DNA from: Clostridia bacterium
Lineage (GTDB): Bacteria; Bacillota; Clostridia; Oscillospirales; CAG-272
Reading direction: 5' to 3'
Assembly (NCBI GenBank): GCA_017472255.1
Contig: JAFUQU010000014.1
Span: 439,596-503,595, forward strand
Length of the DNA: 64,000 nucleotides
This document shows positions 25,636-34,832 of this stretch, in pieces (the first letter of the stretch is position 1; each line of letters opens with the position of its first letter). A model generated the notes under the pieces. That model made no database searches. It had not been told where the DNA came from and saw only the letters and a program-made list of their open reading frames with translations. A program made the position numbers and the translations under genes.

Positions 25636-26778
25636 TTATTTGTAAACTTTGTCGTAGGTACCGATTTTTGCGCCGGAAAGATCAACCTCGCCGAAATAGG
25701 CTGTGCTGTCCATGCCAAGGTAACGACAGATGTTGATCATCTCTGCAACGGTGCTGATGTCAACCTCAATACCCTCCCGACGCCGCTTTTCGGCGCTGCG
25801 CAGCTCCTTTTCGCCGTGGGTGTAGATCGGTACTTCCTCGTCGGCGCGTTTGGCGTCGCGCAGCTCCTGTAAAAAGACGGACAGATGCGCCTTCATCTGT
25901 GCCGGGTCGCCGAATATCGCCGGATCGATGGCGATGAACGCATGGCAGGTTCCCGCGCCCTGACCCTTTACACGCTGGTGGTGATTGGACGTTGCGCCGC
26001 CCGAGGTGATGGCGCACAGCAGTTCACTGATCATGCTGAAGCCGTAGCCCTTGTGGCTGCCCATTCGCTCGCTGCTTCCGCCCACCGGCAGAATGCCGCC
26101 CGCGCCCACCTTGCCGTCGATGCATTCGAGCACTCGTTCGGCGTCGGTGCAGGGTTTTCCGGTTTCGTCCACCGCCCAGTCGTTTGCGAGAGGCTGATTC
26201 TTCTTGTTGTAGACTTCAAGCCTGCCCTTCGGTACAACCGTCGTTGCCGCGTCAAACCAGAAGGGATAGGGTTCCGCAGGCATGGCGAAGGAAATCGGGT
26301 TTGAGCCGAGGATGGCTTCTCTAGCGTGAGTGTGTACCAGAATCGATTCGGAGTTGGTTGTGGAAATACCGATCAGTCCCTGATCGCAGATCATTTTTGT
26401 GTAATATCCGGCGATGCCGAAATGGTTGGAATTCCGCACGGTCACAAAGGCCATGCCCACATTTTTTGCCTTCCGGATGGCAAGCTCGGCGGCAAAAACC
26501 GAAATCAGCTGTCCCATGCCCGCGTGACCGTCGATTACGGCGGAAACCGGGGTTTCGAAGACGATTTCCGGCTTGGCATCTACTTTCACAGCGCCCTTTT
26601 CGATGGATTTGTGGTAGCGGACAAGCCGCTGGGTGCCGTGGGATTCGATGCCGTACAGGTCGGCTAAGAGCAGAACGTCGGTGATCTGGGTGGCTTCCTT
26701 TTCGGTGAAGCCGAATCCGGCGAAGGCGTCGCGGCAGAAGCGTTCCAGTTGATCGCAGGTGTAACGAATGGATTTCAT
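25636..26778 (-). CDS. Malate/L-lactate dehydrogenase family (Ldh2/YlbC type)
   Basis: A 380-residue NAD(P)-dependent 2-hydroxyacid oxidoreductase of the type II malate/lactate dehydrogenase fold. It shows LYGIESHGTQRLVRYH, VRNSNHFGIAGYYT (catalytic His), STTNSESILVHTHAREAILGSNPISFA and KGYGFSMISELLCAITSG. Members act on sulfolactate, ureidoglycolate, 2,3-diketogulonate and similar acids, so the substrate is open. The start at 26778 is chosen for its 7-nt distance from AGAGGA; upstream ATGs overlap that site. It is divergent from an AraC regulator that probably controls it. Confidence 0.88.
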   Translation of the reverse strand: MKSIRYTCDQLERFCRDAFAGFGFTEKEATQITDVLLLADLYGIESHGTQRLVRYHKSIEKGAVKVDAKPEIVFETPVSAVIDGHAGMGQLISVFAAELAIRKAKNVGMAFVTVRNSNHFGIAGYYTKMICDQGLIGISTTNSESILVHTHAREAILGSNPISFAMPAEPYPFWFDAATTVVPKGRLEVYNKKNQPLANDWAVDETGKPCTDAERVLECIDGKVGAGGILPVGGSSERMGSHKGYGFSMISELLCAITSGGATSNHHQRVKGQGAGTCHAFIAIDPAIFGDPAQMKAHLSVFLQELRDAKRADEEVPIYTHGEKELRSAEKRRREGIEVDISTVAEMINICRYLGMDSTAYFGEVDLSGAKIGTYDKVYK

Positions 26779-26812
26779 GTGGTATCCTCTTTTCATCATG
26801 TTTTGTAACTAT

Positions 26813-26841
26813 ATTATAAAACACTCCTGCCGATAAAACAA
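26813..26841 (-). promoter_or_regulatory. Sigma-A promoter of the Ldh2-type gene
   Basis: On the minus strand, TTGTTT (26841-26836), 17 bp, TATAAT (26818-26813). Confidence 0.65.
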
Positions 26842-26847
26842 TGGTTA

Positions 26848-26927
26848 ATCGTTCATGAAATTGTCATATCGTTCAGGTTTCAGCGTATGTATGGAGAATT
26901 TCGCGAAAAACAGTTGAAAATCGTTCA
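26848..26927 (+). promoter_or_regulatory. Three direct repeats ATCGTTCA, candidate AraC-type operators
   Basis: ATCGTTCA occurs at 26848-26855, 26868-26875 and 26920-26927. The first two are exactly 20 bp apart, about two helical turns, as in AraC-family tandem sites. They lie just upstream of the Ldh2-type -35. The third overlaps the -35/spacer of the AraC-type gene, suggesting autoregulation. Confidence 0.55.
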
Positions 26928-26942
26928 GCCATGTGATAGAAT
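26914..26942 (+). promoter_or_regulatory. Sigma-A promoter of the second araC-type gene
   Basis: TTGAAA (26914-26919), 17 bp, TAGAAT (26937-26942), 36 bp before the start. Confidence 0.65.
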
Positions 26943-26978
26943 ATAGGGACAGGCATTTCAATATGAACGGGGACGTGA

Positions 26979-27800
26979 ATGATGACAAGAGACACCAGCG
27001 ATTACGGATACCGATTCCGCTGGAACAGCTGCGATGTGAATTATCGCGAGGGCTATTTTTCCACGATGGTGGATTTCCATGCCCATGAATATTATGAGGT
27101 GAGCCTGATTCTGTCCGGTAATGTCAGAATCCTGCTCCCCGAACAGATGGAGGAAGGCCGGGAAAGCCGCGTCGTGCTGACCGCGCCCGGAACGCCGCAT
27201 TTTATTTCCTGTCAGCCCGACTGTCTGTACAGCCGCCTGAATCTGCTTTTTTCCCACGAATTTGTTGCCGGAACTGTGCCGGAGTGGAAGCGGCTGACGG
27301 AAATTTTCGGGAGGAACGGCGCGGTCATCACCCTTTATCCCGAGCAGAAGGAACTGTGTGAAACGCTGATCCGGCGCATTCAGACCGAGGCGGATGAATT
27401 CCGCCGGCGGCTGATTGTTTTCTATCTGCTGTCGCTGTTTGCCGAACTGTCGGAGAAGAACGCCTCACAGACCGAAAGGATTCCCGCCTGTGTGACCGGA
27501 GCGCTCTCCTATATCAGCGGGCACTACGCCGAAAAGATTGTGGCGTCCGAGCTGGCGTGGCATCTGGATGTGGGAAGAACAACGCTGATGACCGCGTTCC
27601 GAAAATACACCGGCGACACGCTTCACGGCTATCTGACGCAGTATCGATTGAAAAAAGCCGTTCTGCTGCTCCGTGAGGGTAAAACCGAACAGGAAGCAGC
27701 AGAACGGTGCGGGTTTGGCGACAGCTTTGGATTAATCCGCAGCTTCAGGCGTGTTTACGGGATGCCGCCGCGGCGGTATCTGTCGCAGGAAGAATGTTAA
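26979..27800 (+). CDS. AraC-family transcriptional regulator with cupin sensor
   Basis: A 273-residue regulator. The N-terminal cupin has MVDFHAHEYYEVSLILSGNV (metal- or ligand-binding His residues) and VLTAPGTPHFI. The C-terminal double helix-turn-helix (about 170-268) includes VASELAWHLDVGRTTLMTAF and AERCGFGDSFGLIRSFRRVYGMPPRRYL. It is divergent from the Ldh2-type gene and adjacent to a convergent rhamnosidase gene, suggesting control of sugar or sugar-acid use. A second ATG at 26982 is equally possible. Confidence 0.9.
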   Translation: MMTRDTSDYGYRFRWNSCDVNYREGYFSTMVDFHAHEYYEVSLILSGNVRILLPEQMEEGRESRVVLTAPGTPHFISCQPDCLYSRLNLLFSHEFVAGTVPEWKRLTEIFGRNGAVITLYPEQKELCETLIRRIQTEADEFRRRLIVFYLLSLFAELSEKNASQTERIPACVTGALSYISGHYAEKIVASELAWHLDVGRTTLMTAFRKYTGDTLHGYLTQYRLKKAVLLLREGKTEQEAAERCGFGDSFGLIRSFRRVYGMPPRRYLSQEEC

Positions 27801-30173
27801 TTATGCATGGGCTGTCCGACGGTATTTGTCAGGCATATTTTCGGGGATGATGCGCAGGGCAGCCTCGCCGCTGACCCACTTGCTGGTCAGACCGTCCTCG
27901 AACTGCCAGCCCTGCTCCAGCACAACCTCCGCCTTCATGCCGACGGGAACCGTAACCTTGTAGACGATGCTCTTGTCGTCGCGGCTCCACTCAGCTTTGA
28001 TTTCACCGGCGGGAGCGATGTGCGAGCCGGAAGCGTTGTCCAGCGCGTCGATGAATTTCGGCGCGAAGCGAACCTCGTTGACATTTTCAGCATAGGGGTT
28101 CAGGTTGATGCCTACCAGATTCTTCATGAACCAGCTGATGATATCGCCGAAGAAGTGGTGGTTGCGGGAGTTGGGAGCGGCTTCGTCGGGGCGGAAATCC
28201 TCCCAGATGGAGGTGGCGCCGCAGGCGATCTGATAGCCGTAGGAGGGGAATTCGGGCTTGGTGATCATATGGTAAGCCAAATCAGTGCGTCCGTATTCGG
28301 AGAGCACGTGGAAGAGCACACGCAGTCCCAGTACGCCGCAGTCGAAGTTTCCATTCTGCGCGTCGATCAGCTTCACAAGCTGTTCAAAAGCGCCAGTCTT
28401 CTCGGCTTCGTCGAAGACGTCGTAGAAGATGGCCATCGCCTGTGTGGTCTGGCAGCGGGGAAGTGCAGTGAGGGATTTCGTGTTGATCAGGTACTTTCTG
28501 GCGGCGGTGCGGAATTCGCCCCATACCGTCTCGGCAAAGGTCTGCTGTGCCTTCATGCCCAGCACTTCGAAGATTTTCGCGGCCTTTTTGCAGATATCCA
28601 TGCAGACCACCGTGTCGGTGAATTCCAGCGGCGCTTTTGGCGATGCGGTGCGGGCGGAGGGACACCAGTCGCCCAGACCGATATGAATCAGACCGCGCTC
28701 GTCACGACGGGTGGTGACATAGTTGATGTAGCGGAAGATGGCGGTGGCATTTTCTTTCAGGATGGTTGTATCGCCACGGTAGAGCCAGGTGAAATAGGGC
28801 AGAGCGACGAGAATATAGTCCCACGCCGGACCGTTACCCCATGCAAAGCCCCATCCGGAGGTGGGGATGATGCCGGGAATCGAGCCGTCCTCCTTCATGG
28901 CTTTGCGGATGTTGTGCATCCACTCCCGATAGTTGCGCTCGGGGGACAGGCTCATCAGCATCTGCTCTGCGGACAGGGCGGCATCGGCGGTCCAGCCGTT
29001 CTTCTCACGGTGCGGGCAGTCGGTAGGGAAGTGGTAGAAGTTTGCCAGATCGGCAACCTGCACGGCGTCCCACAGCTTGTTTGCCATATCGTCCGAGCAA
29101 TGGAAGGAGGCGCGCTTCTTCATGTTGGTGTTCATAACCACGTAGGTCAGCAGATCGGACGTGGCCTGACCCTCGTCAAGACCGGTGACAAGGCAGTACC
29201 GGAAGCCGTGGTAGGTGAACATGGGCATCCAGCTTTCGTCGCCGCCCTTGCAGATGTAGATGTCGCGATGGTCGTAGCGGCGGGGCAGGAAGGACATACC
29301 GCGCAGATCGAGACCACCGTCCTCCGACAGCTTCTCGCCGAACTGGAAGACCAGCTTCTGACCGGGGCGGGCATTCTTGATGTGCAGGCGGATATTGCCT
29401 GCCGCGTTTACGCCGAAGTCGTAGATCCAGCCGTCCACATTGTCCTCGCCCTCGGGATACTCGAACACGATTTCATCGCTCAGCGGTTTTAACAGCTGAT
29501 GCTTGCCGCCGAAATGCTGCGAGATTTTGCCGGGCTTAATGGATTTGGCTTTCAGCGTGTACTGGGGAAGGATGGGGTCAACGTCGCAGAGACGGCACTC
29601 GCCCCGGGGCGTTTCGGCGGGGATGGCGTCGCACCATGCGCTGTCATCGTAATCTGCCTTCGTCCAGCCGGGCAGCTCTTTCGTGGCGTCGTAGAATTCG
29701 CCCACGCGGATATCGTCCAGATAAATGGGCGAGGGGGCGCATTTGAAGCCGGAGGCCGCGTCGAATTCCAGCTTTTCGCCCTCGGCGGTTTCGCCTTCGA
29801 AGGTGAGTGCCAGCTTGGGAGCGCTGCGCCAGCGGGCGGTTTCAAATTCCCAGACCTGTCCGCCGAAGCTGTTCTGCATACCGTTGCCCAGCATGACGCC
29901 GATGACGTTTTTGCCTTCCTTCAGGTAGGGCTTGAGGTTGTAGCAGTCATAGTAGAGGATATCGTCGGGATTGCTGAGGTAGGGCGACAGCAGACCGCGC
30001 GTGATGCGGTTGCCGTTGACGAACAGCTCGTAGATGCCCAGACCGCAGATGGTCAGCTCGGCAGATTTCATGGCGCCAAGCTCTACGGTGCGGCGCAGAC
30101 AGGGGGCGGACACCATCTTTTCAAAGGTGGCGTACTCGCGTCCTGCGGCGACGAATTTGGTGGAAAATTTCAT
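27801..30173 (-). CDS. Alpha-L-rhamnosidase (GH78)
   Basis: A 790-residue GH78 enzyme that removes terminal alpha-L-rhamnose. Domains in order are the beta-sandwich N-domain (ELTICGLGIYELFVNG, LSPYLSNPDDILYYDCY, VIGVMLGNGM), a second beta domain (GWIYDFGVNAAGNIRLHI), the (alpha/alpha)6 barrel with DCPHREKNGWTADA (Glu390 the likely general acid), and a C-terminal beta domain ending near LRIIPENMP. There is no signal peptide, so it probably acts on imported rhamnosides. The start at 30173 follows AAAGGAG. Its promoter and a palindrome lie just upstream. The stop is next to that of the AraC gene, without an obvious shared terminator. Confidence 0.92.
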   Translation of the reverse strand: MKFSTKFVAAGREYATFEKMVSAPCLRRTVELGAMKSAELTICGLGIYELFVNGNRITRGLLSPYLSNPDDILYYDCYNLKPYLKEGKNVIGVMLGNGMQNSFGGQVWEFETARWRSAPKLALTFEGETAEGEKLEFDAASGFKCAPSPIYLDDIRVGEFYDATKELPGWTKADYDDSAWCDAIPAETPRGECRLCDVDPILPQYTLKAKSIKPGKISQHFGGKHQLLKPLSDEIVFEYPEGEDNVDGWIYDFGVNAAGNIRLHIKNARPGQKLVFQFGEKLSEDGGLDLRGMSFLPRRYDHRDIYICKGGDESWMPMFTYHGFRYCLVTGLDEGQATSDLLTYVVMNTNMKKRASFHCSDDMANKLWDAVQVADLANFYHFPTDCPHREKNGWTADAALSAEQMLMSLSPERNYREWMHNIRKAMKEDGSIPGIIPTSGWGFAWGNGPAWDYILVALPYFTWLYRGDTTILKENATAIFRYINYVTTRRDERGLIHIGLGDWCPSARTASPKAPLEFTDTVVCMDICKKAAKIFEVLGMKAQQTFAETVWGEFRTAARKYLINTKSLTALPRCQTTQAMAIFYDVFDEAEKTGAFEQLVKLIDAQNGNFDCGVLGLRVLFHVLSEYGRTDLAYHMITKPEFPSYGYQIACGATSIWEDFRPDEAAPNSRNHHFFGDIISWFMKNLVGINLNPYAENVNEVRFAPKFIDALDNASGSHIAPAGEIKAEWSRDDKSIVYKVTVPVGMKAEVVLEQGWQFEDGLTSKWVSGEAALRIIPENMPDKYRRTAHA

Positions 30174-30192
30174 GTTTTGTACTCCTTTCGGG

Positions 30193-30205
30193 AACCGATT
30201 CGGTT
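30193..30205 (-). promoter_or_regulatory. Palindrome AACCGATTCGGTT in the rhamnosidase leader, candidate operator
   Basis: A perfect 6-bp inverted repeat around one base, located between the -10 box and the ribosome site, a typical repressor position. It shares half-sites with 14050-14064. Confidence 0.45.
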
Positions 30206-30215
30206 GGCTATCTTT

Positions 30216-30244
30216 ATTATATCGGATGGCGCGCAAATAGTCAA
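30216..30244 (-). promoter_or_regulatory. Sigma-A promoter of the rhamnosidase gene
   Basis: On the minus strand, TTGACT (30244-30239), 17 bp, TATAAT (30221-30216). Confidence 0.75.
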
Positions 30245-30287
30245 GCACATTTTTTATTTAGTCACGGAAATAGGCAAAAGTGCATAA

Positions 30288-30319
30288 AAAACGAAAAATG
30301 CCGCGTTGGACGCGGCATT
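30288..30319 (-). terminator. Terminator of the membrane protein gene at 30324
   Basis: On the minus strand, a 10-bp stem AATGCCGCGT/ACGCGGCATT with loop CCA, followed by TTTTCGTTTTTT. Confidence 0.8.
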
Positions 30320-30323
30320 GAGT

Positions 30324-31175
30324 TTATTTGGCTTCGGGAGCGGGTTCCTCACTGGGGGCTGCCGGCTCATCGTCAGGTTCCTGCGTGCTGTGGGCGAAGC
30401 TCCACAGGCGGGCGTAGAAGAAAAGCGCAAAGGCGGCTTCCACTGCATAGCAGAGGAAATTGTCCGAGCTGCCGATGAACAGGCGGTCGGACAGCACCAG
30501 ATTGGGGACGGCGGAGGTAAGCAGCAGCACCGGCGTTACCGAAGCGATGGCGAGATAGACCGGCTTCTTCACAGTACCAAGCAGGAAGCGGGATTCCATC
30601 AGAAACGCCGCCATGGCTGCCAGAAGCGCCAGCTGATTGAAGATGCGGTTGGGACTGGTGATCAGGGCGCTGGAATCGAAATACACCTGAATCAGGTAGA
30701 TTGCGCACCATGCGGTGGGGAAGAAGGACATGAAGACCATGGCGGGCGTCCGGCGCTTTCCCGAACGGATCAATCCGAAGAAGAAGACGATGGCGGGCAG
30801 GGAAAAGGCGATCATCAGGATGTCGTAGATTTCGACGTCGGCATGGGCGATGACGATATTATATAAGGAAAGAAACGATGATGCGGCCAGCAGAAAGGCG
30901 CTGACGCAGGAGGCGAAGATTACGGCGTCTCCGGAACCGGGGCGTCCGCGTTCCTCCAGCGCTTTGCCCGAGGTGAGCGAGAGAATCACAAGCAGCAGGC
31001 AGAAAATCGCAAGCGCCGCGTGATGGATGACCGAGCCTGCATCGCCGTGCTTATAAACGCCGTATGCGGTGTCAAGACTGGTAAGCGTGAGCACGATCCG
31101 CGCAGCCACGGATAAAACGGCGAGGAGCAGTGAGCCAAGAAAGACCTTTGTCGGCAGAGAAGATTTTTTATTCAT
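30324..31175 (-). CDS. Integral membrane protein, function unknown
   Basis: A 283-residue protein with about eight hydrophobic segments (roughly 12-32, 49-67, 84-106, 117-135, 146-166, 180-198, 204-224, 240-258) and a short acidic, Pro/Glu-rich tail (EPDDEPAAPSEEPAPEAK). I recognise no family motif. It stands alone with its own terminator, next to the ribosomal operon and facing away from it. A weak promoter (TATAAT at 31217-31212, poor -35) precedes it. Confidence 0.75.
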   Translation of the reverse strand: MNKKSSLPTKVFLGSLLLAVLSVAARIVLTLTSLDTAYGVYKHGDAGSVIHHAALAIFCLLLVILSLTSGKALEERGRPGSGDAVIFASCVSAFLLAASSFLSLYNIVIAHADVEIYDILMIAFSLPAIVFFFGLIRSGKRRTPAMVFMSFFPTAWCAIYLIQVYFDSSALITSPNRIFNQLALLAAMAAFLMESRFLLGTVKKPVYLAIASVTPVLLLTSAVPNLVLSDRLFIGSSDNFLCYAVEAAFALFFYARLWSFAHSTQEPDDEPAAPSEEPAPEAK

Positions 31176-31211
31176 GATGTACCGTCCTTGAATACGTTAT
31201 GGTTATGGTAT

Positions 31212-31240
31212 ATTATAGCGCGCATATGTGAAGGGGATAT
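31212..31240 (-). promoter_or_regulatory. Weak promoter of the membrane protein gene
   Basis: On the minus strand, TATAAT at 31217-31212 with ATATCC 17 bp upstream, a poor -35. Confidence 0.35.
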
Positions 31241-31377
31241 GAACAAACAGAGGGCATTTGAAGAATTTCGGGCGGTTTTGCGGCTCAAAATACGGATGTG
31301 TGCATAATATACAAAAACTCGTCGAAAATACCGTCAAGATTCATGACGCAGTTTTTGAAGTTTTTTTCTGAAACCCC

Positions 31378-31406
31378 TTGCAATTTTTTCGATTTCAGGT
31401 TATAAT
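31378..31406 (+). promoter_or_regulatory. Main promoter of the S10-spc-alpha ribosomal operon
   Basis: TTGCAA (31378-31383), 17 bp, TATAAT (31401-31406), with A/T-rich sequence upstream. This is the only strong promoter seen before rpsJ. Confidence 0.75.
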
Positions 31407-31412
31407 ATAGGA

Positions 31413-31640
31413 GTTGACGTGCGATTTATGGTGAAAGGTTGCAGCCGTACCCGGGTTACTCCCTCGTCCGGTCGGGAATTTTCACCGGAGTATGTCCGAT
31501 ATCTAACCGGGCGTTGTCAATCAGGCACGCGCTATGTCCCCGAACCGCAATTCCGTATCCCATGGATTACGGTTTTTCCTAAGGCGATTCAGGAAACACC
31601 CGGCGCAGTGTTTGAATCAAACCGCCCTCCAAATCTTGTA
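31413..31640 (+). ncRNA. Long leader of the S10 operon with an attenuator-like hairpin
   Basis: About 240 nt separate the promoter from rpsJ. Visible pairings include CCGGT/ACCGG around 31473-31495, a longer CCCGGGTTA/TAACCGGG bracket, and CCGTATCC (31553-31560) with GGATTACGG (31564-31572, one bulged base) followed by TTTTT (31573-31577), which reads as an intrinsic terminator about 80 nt before rpsJ. Autogenous control of S10 operons by L4 is known in Escherichia coli; whether a ribosomal protein acts here is unknown. A 90-codon open frame across it looks spurious. Confidence 0.5.
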
Positions 31641-31657
31641 TTAAGGAGGCAAAAACT

Positions 31658-31969
31658 ATGGCAGTCAAGGAAAAAATCAGAATTCGTCTGAAAAGCTACG
31701 ACCACACTCTGATCGACCAGGCCGCTCAGAAGATCGTTGAGACCGCAAAGAGAAACGGTGCAGCCGTTTCCGGTCCGATTCCGCTCCCCACCGAGAAGGA
31801 AATCATCACGATCCTCCGCGCTGTTCACAAGTACAAGGACAGCCGCGAGCAGTTTGAAATGAGAACTCATAAGAGACTCATTGATGTCATCAAGCCGTCG
31901 CAGAAGACCGTCGAAGCTCTGATGGGACTTGAATTACCCGCTGGCGTTGAGATTGAAATCAAGCTTTAA
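31658..31969 (+). CDS. rpsJ: 30S ribosomal protein S10
   Basis: 103 residues, with [20 protein letters not shown] and the closing [10 protein letters not shown] typical of S10. It sits in the head of the 30S subunit and, as NusE, partners NusB in rRNA antitermination. It is first gene of the operon, with AAGGAGG 8 nt before the ATG. Confidence 0.98.
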   Translation: MAVKEKIRIRLKSYDHTLIDQAAQKIVETAKRNGAAVSGPIPLPTEKEIITILRAVHKYKDSREQFEMRTHKRLIDVIKPSQKTVEALMGLELPAGVEIEIKL

Positions 31970-32056
31970 TCAAACGCGGCAAACCAAGGTCATGTTGGCG
32001 TTTATCGCATGAGCGACAAATTCAAAAACGTCAACCAATAATTTTGGAGGAACAAA

Positions 32057-32689
32057 ATGAACAAAGGCATTATCGGAAGAAAAGTCGGTATGACGCAGTA
32101 TTTCGACGAGATCGGAAACGTCATCCCGGTAACTGTGATCGAAGCTGGTCCCTGCACCGTTGTGCAGAAGAAGACCGCTGAGAACGACGGCTACGACGCC
32201 GTACAGCTCGGCTTCGGCGGTGTTAAGGAAAAGCACCTGACCAAGGCTGAGATCGGTCACTTCAAGAAGGCTGGTGTGGAAAACAAGAAGCACCTGAAGG
32301 AATTCCGTCTTACTGGCGCTGCCGCCATGAATGTCGGTGACACGATTACCGCCGATACCTTCGCCGCTGGCGAAAAGGTCGATGTAACCGGTACATCCAA
32401 GGGTCACGGCTACTCCGGCGCTGTCAAGAGATGGGGTCATCACATCCTGCGCATGACGCACGGTACCGGCCCGATTCATCGTCAGGTTGGTTCCATGGGC
32501 GCAAACTCCACGCCGTCCAGAGTTTACAAGAACAAGAAGATGGCTGGTCAGTACGGTAACGTGAAGTCCACCGTTCTGAATCTTGAAGTCGTAAAAGTAG
32601 ACGCGGAAAAGAATATCATCGCGGTTAAGGGCGCTGTTCCCGGTTCCCGCGGCAACATCGTATTCCTCCGCGATTCTGTAAAAGCATAA
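32057..32689 (+). CDS. rplC: 50S ribosomal protein L3
   Basis: 210 residues, with [20 protein letters not shown] at the start and [20 protein letters not shown] in the loop that reaches the peptidyl transferase region. An early assembly protein that binds the 3' end of 23S rRNA. GGAGG precedes the ATG. An 87-bp spacer separates it from rpsJ. Confidence 0.98.
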   Translation: MNKGIIGRKVGMTQYFDEIGNVIPVTVIEAGPCTVVQKKTAENDGYDAVQLGFGGVKEKHLTKAEIGHFKKAGVENKKHLKEFRLTGAAAMNVGDTITADTFAAGEKVDVTGTSKGHGYSGAVKRWGHHILRMTHGTGPIHRQVGSMGANSTPSRVYKNKKMAGQYGNVKSTVLNLEVVKVDAEKNIIAVKGAVPGSRGNIVFLRDSVKA

Positions 32690-32708
32690 GCGGAAGGAGG
32701 AAATCACT

Positions 32709-33332
32709 ATGCCTAACATGAAGGTTATGGATATGGCTGGCAAGGAAGTCGGAGAGATCACCCTGTCTGACGCCGTATTCGGTGCAGAGGTAAACGGTGC
32801 GGTTCTCCATATCGCTGTAAAGTCCTACCTCGCAAATCAGAGACAGGGCACCCAGTCCACCAAGACCCGTACTGAGGTCTCCGGCGGTGGTAAGAAGCCC
32901 TGGAAGCAGAAGGGTACCGGTCATGCCCGTCAGGGTTCGACCCGCGCTCCTCAGTGGACTCACGGCGGCGTAGCACTCGGCCCGAAGCCCAGAAGCTACC
33001 GCTTTGAGATCAATAAGAAGGTCAAGAGAATCGCTCTCCAGAGCGCGTTTTCCTCGAAGGTCGCCGACGGCGATATGATCGTTGTGGACGCTATCACGGC
33101 CGCAGAGTACAAGACCAAGACTATGGCTAATATGCTCAAGGCTCTTGGCAGCGAGAAGAAGGCTCTCGTAGTCCTCGCTGACAACGACGCCAAGGTTATC
33201 AAGAGCATGGCCAACATCCCCGGCGTCAAGACCGCTCTCGTGAACACGCTGAATGTTTACGACGTCCTCAACTGCGATAAGTTTATCGTAGTCAAGGGTG
33301 CGGCAGAAAAAATGGAGGAGGTGTACGCATAA
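32709..33332 (+). CDS. rplD: 50S ribosomal protein L4
   Basis: 207 residues, with the conserved extended loop GTQSTKTRTEVSGGGKKPWK and KGTGHARQGSTRAPQWTHGG that lines the exit tunnel. In several bacteria L4 also represses its own operon, so it is a candidate regulator for the leader at 31413. The stop codon overlaps the rplW start by one base. Confidence 0.98.
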   Translation: MPNMKVMDMAGKEVGEITLSDAVFGAEVNGAVLHIAVKSYLANQRQGTQSTKTRTEVSGGGKKPWKQKGTGHARQGSTRAPQWTHGGVALGPKPRSYRFEINKKVKRIALQSAFSSKVADGDMIVVDAITAAEYKTKTMANMLKALGSEKKALVVLADNDAKVIKSMANIPGVKTALVNTLNVYDVLNCDKFIVVKGAAEKMEEVYA

Positions 33333-33625
33333 TGAAGACGGTACATGATATCATTGTAAAGCCGATCATTACGGAAGCCAGCATGGAAATGGCGCAGGAC
33401 AAGAAATACACCTTCAAGGTTCTGTCTGACGCTACCAAGTCCGAGATTGCAGCCGCAGTCGAGGAGCTGTTCAAGGTTGACGTCGCGTGCGTCAACACCA
33501 TCAACATGAAGAAGAAGCCGAAGAGACTCGGTATGCACCAGGGTTACACCTCTGAGTGGAAAAAGGCTATCGTTACGCTGAAGCCCGACTCCCAGACCAT
33601 CGAGTTCTTCGAAGGCATGATGTAA
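33332..33625 (+). CDS. rplW: 50S ribosomal protein L23
   Basis: 97 residues, with DIIVKPIITEASM and the basic loop NMKKKPKRLGMHQGYTSEWK. It is located at the tunnel exit, the docking point for trigger factor and SRP. Translationally coupled to rplD through a TAATG overlap. Confidence 0.98.
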   Translation: MKTVHDIIVKPIITEASMEMAQDKKYTFKVLSDATKSEIAAAVEELFKVDVACVNTINMKKKPKRLGMHQGYTSEWKKAIVTLKPDSQTIEFFEGMM

Positions 33626-33641
33626 GAAGGAGGAGTGAATA

Positions 33642-34472
33642 ATGGCTACGAATTTCAAACCCACGACTCCGGGCAGAAGACACATGAGCGATCCTTCCTT
33701 CGCTGAGGTTACTAAGTTCAGCCCTGAGAAGAATCTGACTGTTATTCTCAAGAAGAACGCAGGCCGCAACAGCTACGGCAAGATCACCGTTCGCCACAGA
33801 GGCGGCGGAAACAAGCAGAAGTACAGAATCATCGATTTCAAGAGAAATACTCTCGGTGCTGCTGCTAAGGTTATCGGTATTGAATACGACCCCAACAGAA
33901 CCGCCTACATCGCACTCATCGAGTACGAGGATGGCAAGAGAAGCTACATCGTAGCTCCCGACGGTCTGAAGGACGGCGACGTGATCTACTCCGGCGCTGA
34001 GTCCGATATCAAGGTCGGCAACACCCTGCCGATTGCCAACATCCCGGTTGGTACCTTCATTCACAACATTGAGCTTTATCCCGGCAAGGGCGCACAGCTC
34101 GTCCGCAGCGCAGGCGTTGCAGCTCAGCTGATGGCTAAGGAGAACGGTATGGCTCAGGTCAGACTTCCCTCCGGCGAAGTTCGTCTGGTCAGACTGGACT
34201 GCAAGGCTACCATCGGTCAGGTCGGCAACATCCAGCACGAGAACGTGAAGCTCGGTAAGGCCGGTAAGACCCGTCATAAGGGCATTCGTCCTCATGTACG
34301 CGGTTCGGTTATGAACCCCTGCGATCACCCGCACGGTGGTGGTGAGGGCCGCGCTCCGATCGGTCGTCCGGCTCCTGTAACTCCTTGGGGCAAGCCTACC
34401 AATGGTTACAAGACCAGAAATAAGAAGGCTCGCACCAACAAGTTCATCGTAAAGTCCAGAAACGGTAAGTAA
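33642..34472 (+). CDS. rplB: 50S ribosomal protein L2
   Basis: 276 residues, with [40 protein letters not shown] and the basic tail. A core 23S-binding protein needed for peptidyl transferase activity; the conserved loop His residue is in DHPHGG. AAGGAGGAG precedes the start. Confidence 0.98.
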   Translation: MATNFKPTTPGRRHMSDPSFAEVTKFSPEKNLTVILKKNAGRNSYGKITVRHRGGGNKQKYRIIDFKRNTLGAAAKVIGIEYDPNRTAYIALIEYEDGKRSYIVAPDGLKDGDVIYSGAESDIKVGNTLPIANIPVGTFIHNIELYPGKGAQLVRSAGVAAQLMAKENGMAQVRLPSGEVRLVRLDCKATIGQVGNIQHENVKLGKAGKTRHKGIRPHVRGSVMNPCDHPHGGGEGRAPIGRPAPVTPWGKPTNGYKTRNKKARTNKFIVKSRNGK

Positions 34473-34492
34473 GAGAGAAGGAGGCACCATAA

Positions 34493-34774
34493 ATGAGCAG
34501 AAGTCTTAAAAAGGGTCCTTTCGTCGAAAAGAAGCTTTTTGACAGAATTGAAGCCATGAACGCAAAGAACGAGAAGAAAGTTCTCAAGACATGGTCCCGC
34601 GCTTCTACAATCTTCCCGGAATTCGTCGGTCACACCATCGCGGTTCACGACGGACGCAAGCACGTTCCGGTATACGTTACCGAGGACATGGTAGGTCACA
34701 AGCTCGGTGAGTTCGCACCCACCAGAACTTTCAAGGGCCACGCAGGCTCCAAGACCTCGAACAACGGCAACTGA
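34493..34774 (+). CDS. rpsS: 30S ribosomal protein S19
   Basis: 93 residues, with [20 protein letters not shown] and [19 protein letters not shown], the usual S19 signature. Sits with S13 at the top of the 30S head. Confidence 0.98.
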   Translation: MSRSLKKGPFVEKKLFDRIEAMNAKNEKKVLKTWSRASTIFPEFVGHTIAVHDGRKHVPVYVTEDMVGHKLGEFAPTRTFKGHAGSKTSNNGN

Positions 34775-34832
34775 TTGAAGAAATAATGTCAAACTTTTTA
34801 TCGCTCAACGCGAAGGGAGGCAAACGGTAATA

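Noticed and set aside
31419..31691. 90-codon open frame in the S10 leader
   Set aside because: It overlaps the rpsJ start and has no good ribosome site, and its composition does not resemble a real protein. The region is better explained as a structured leader.
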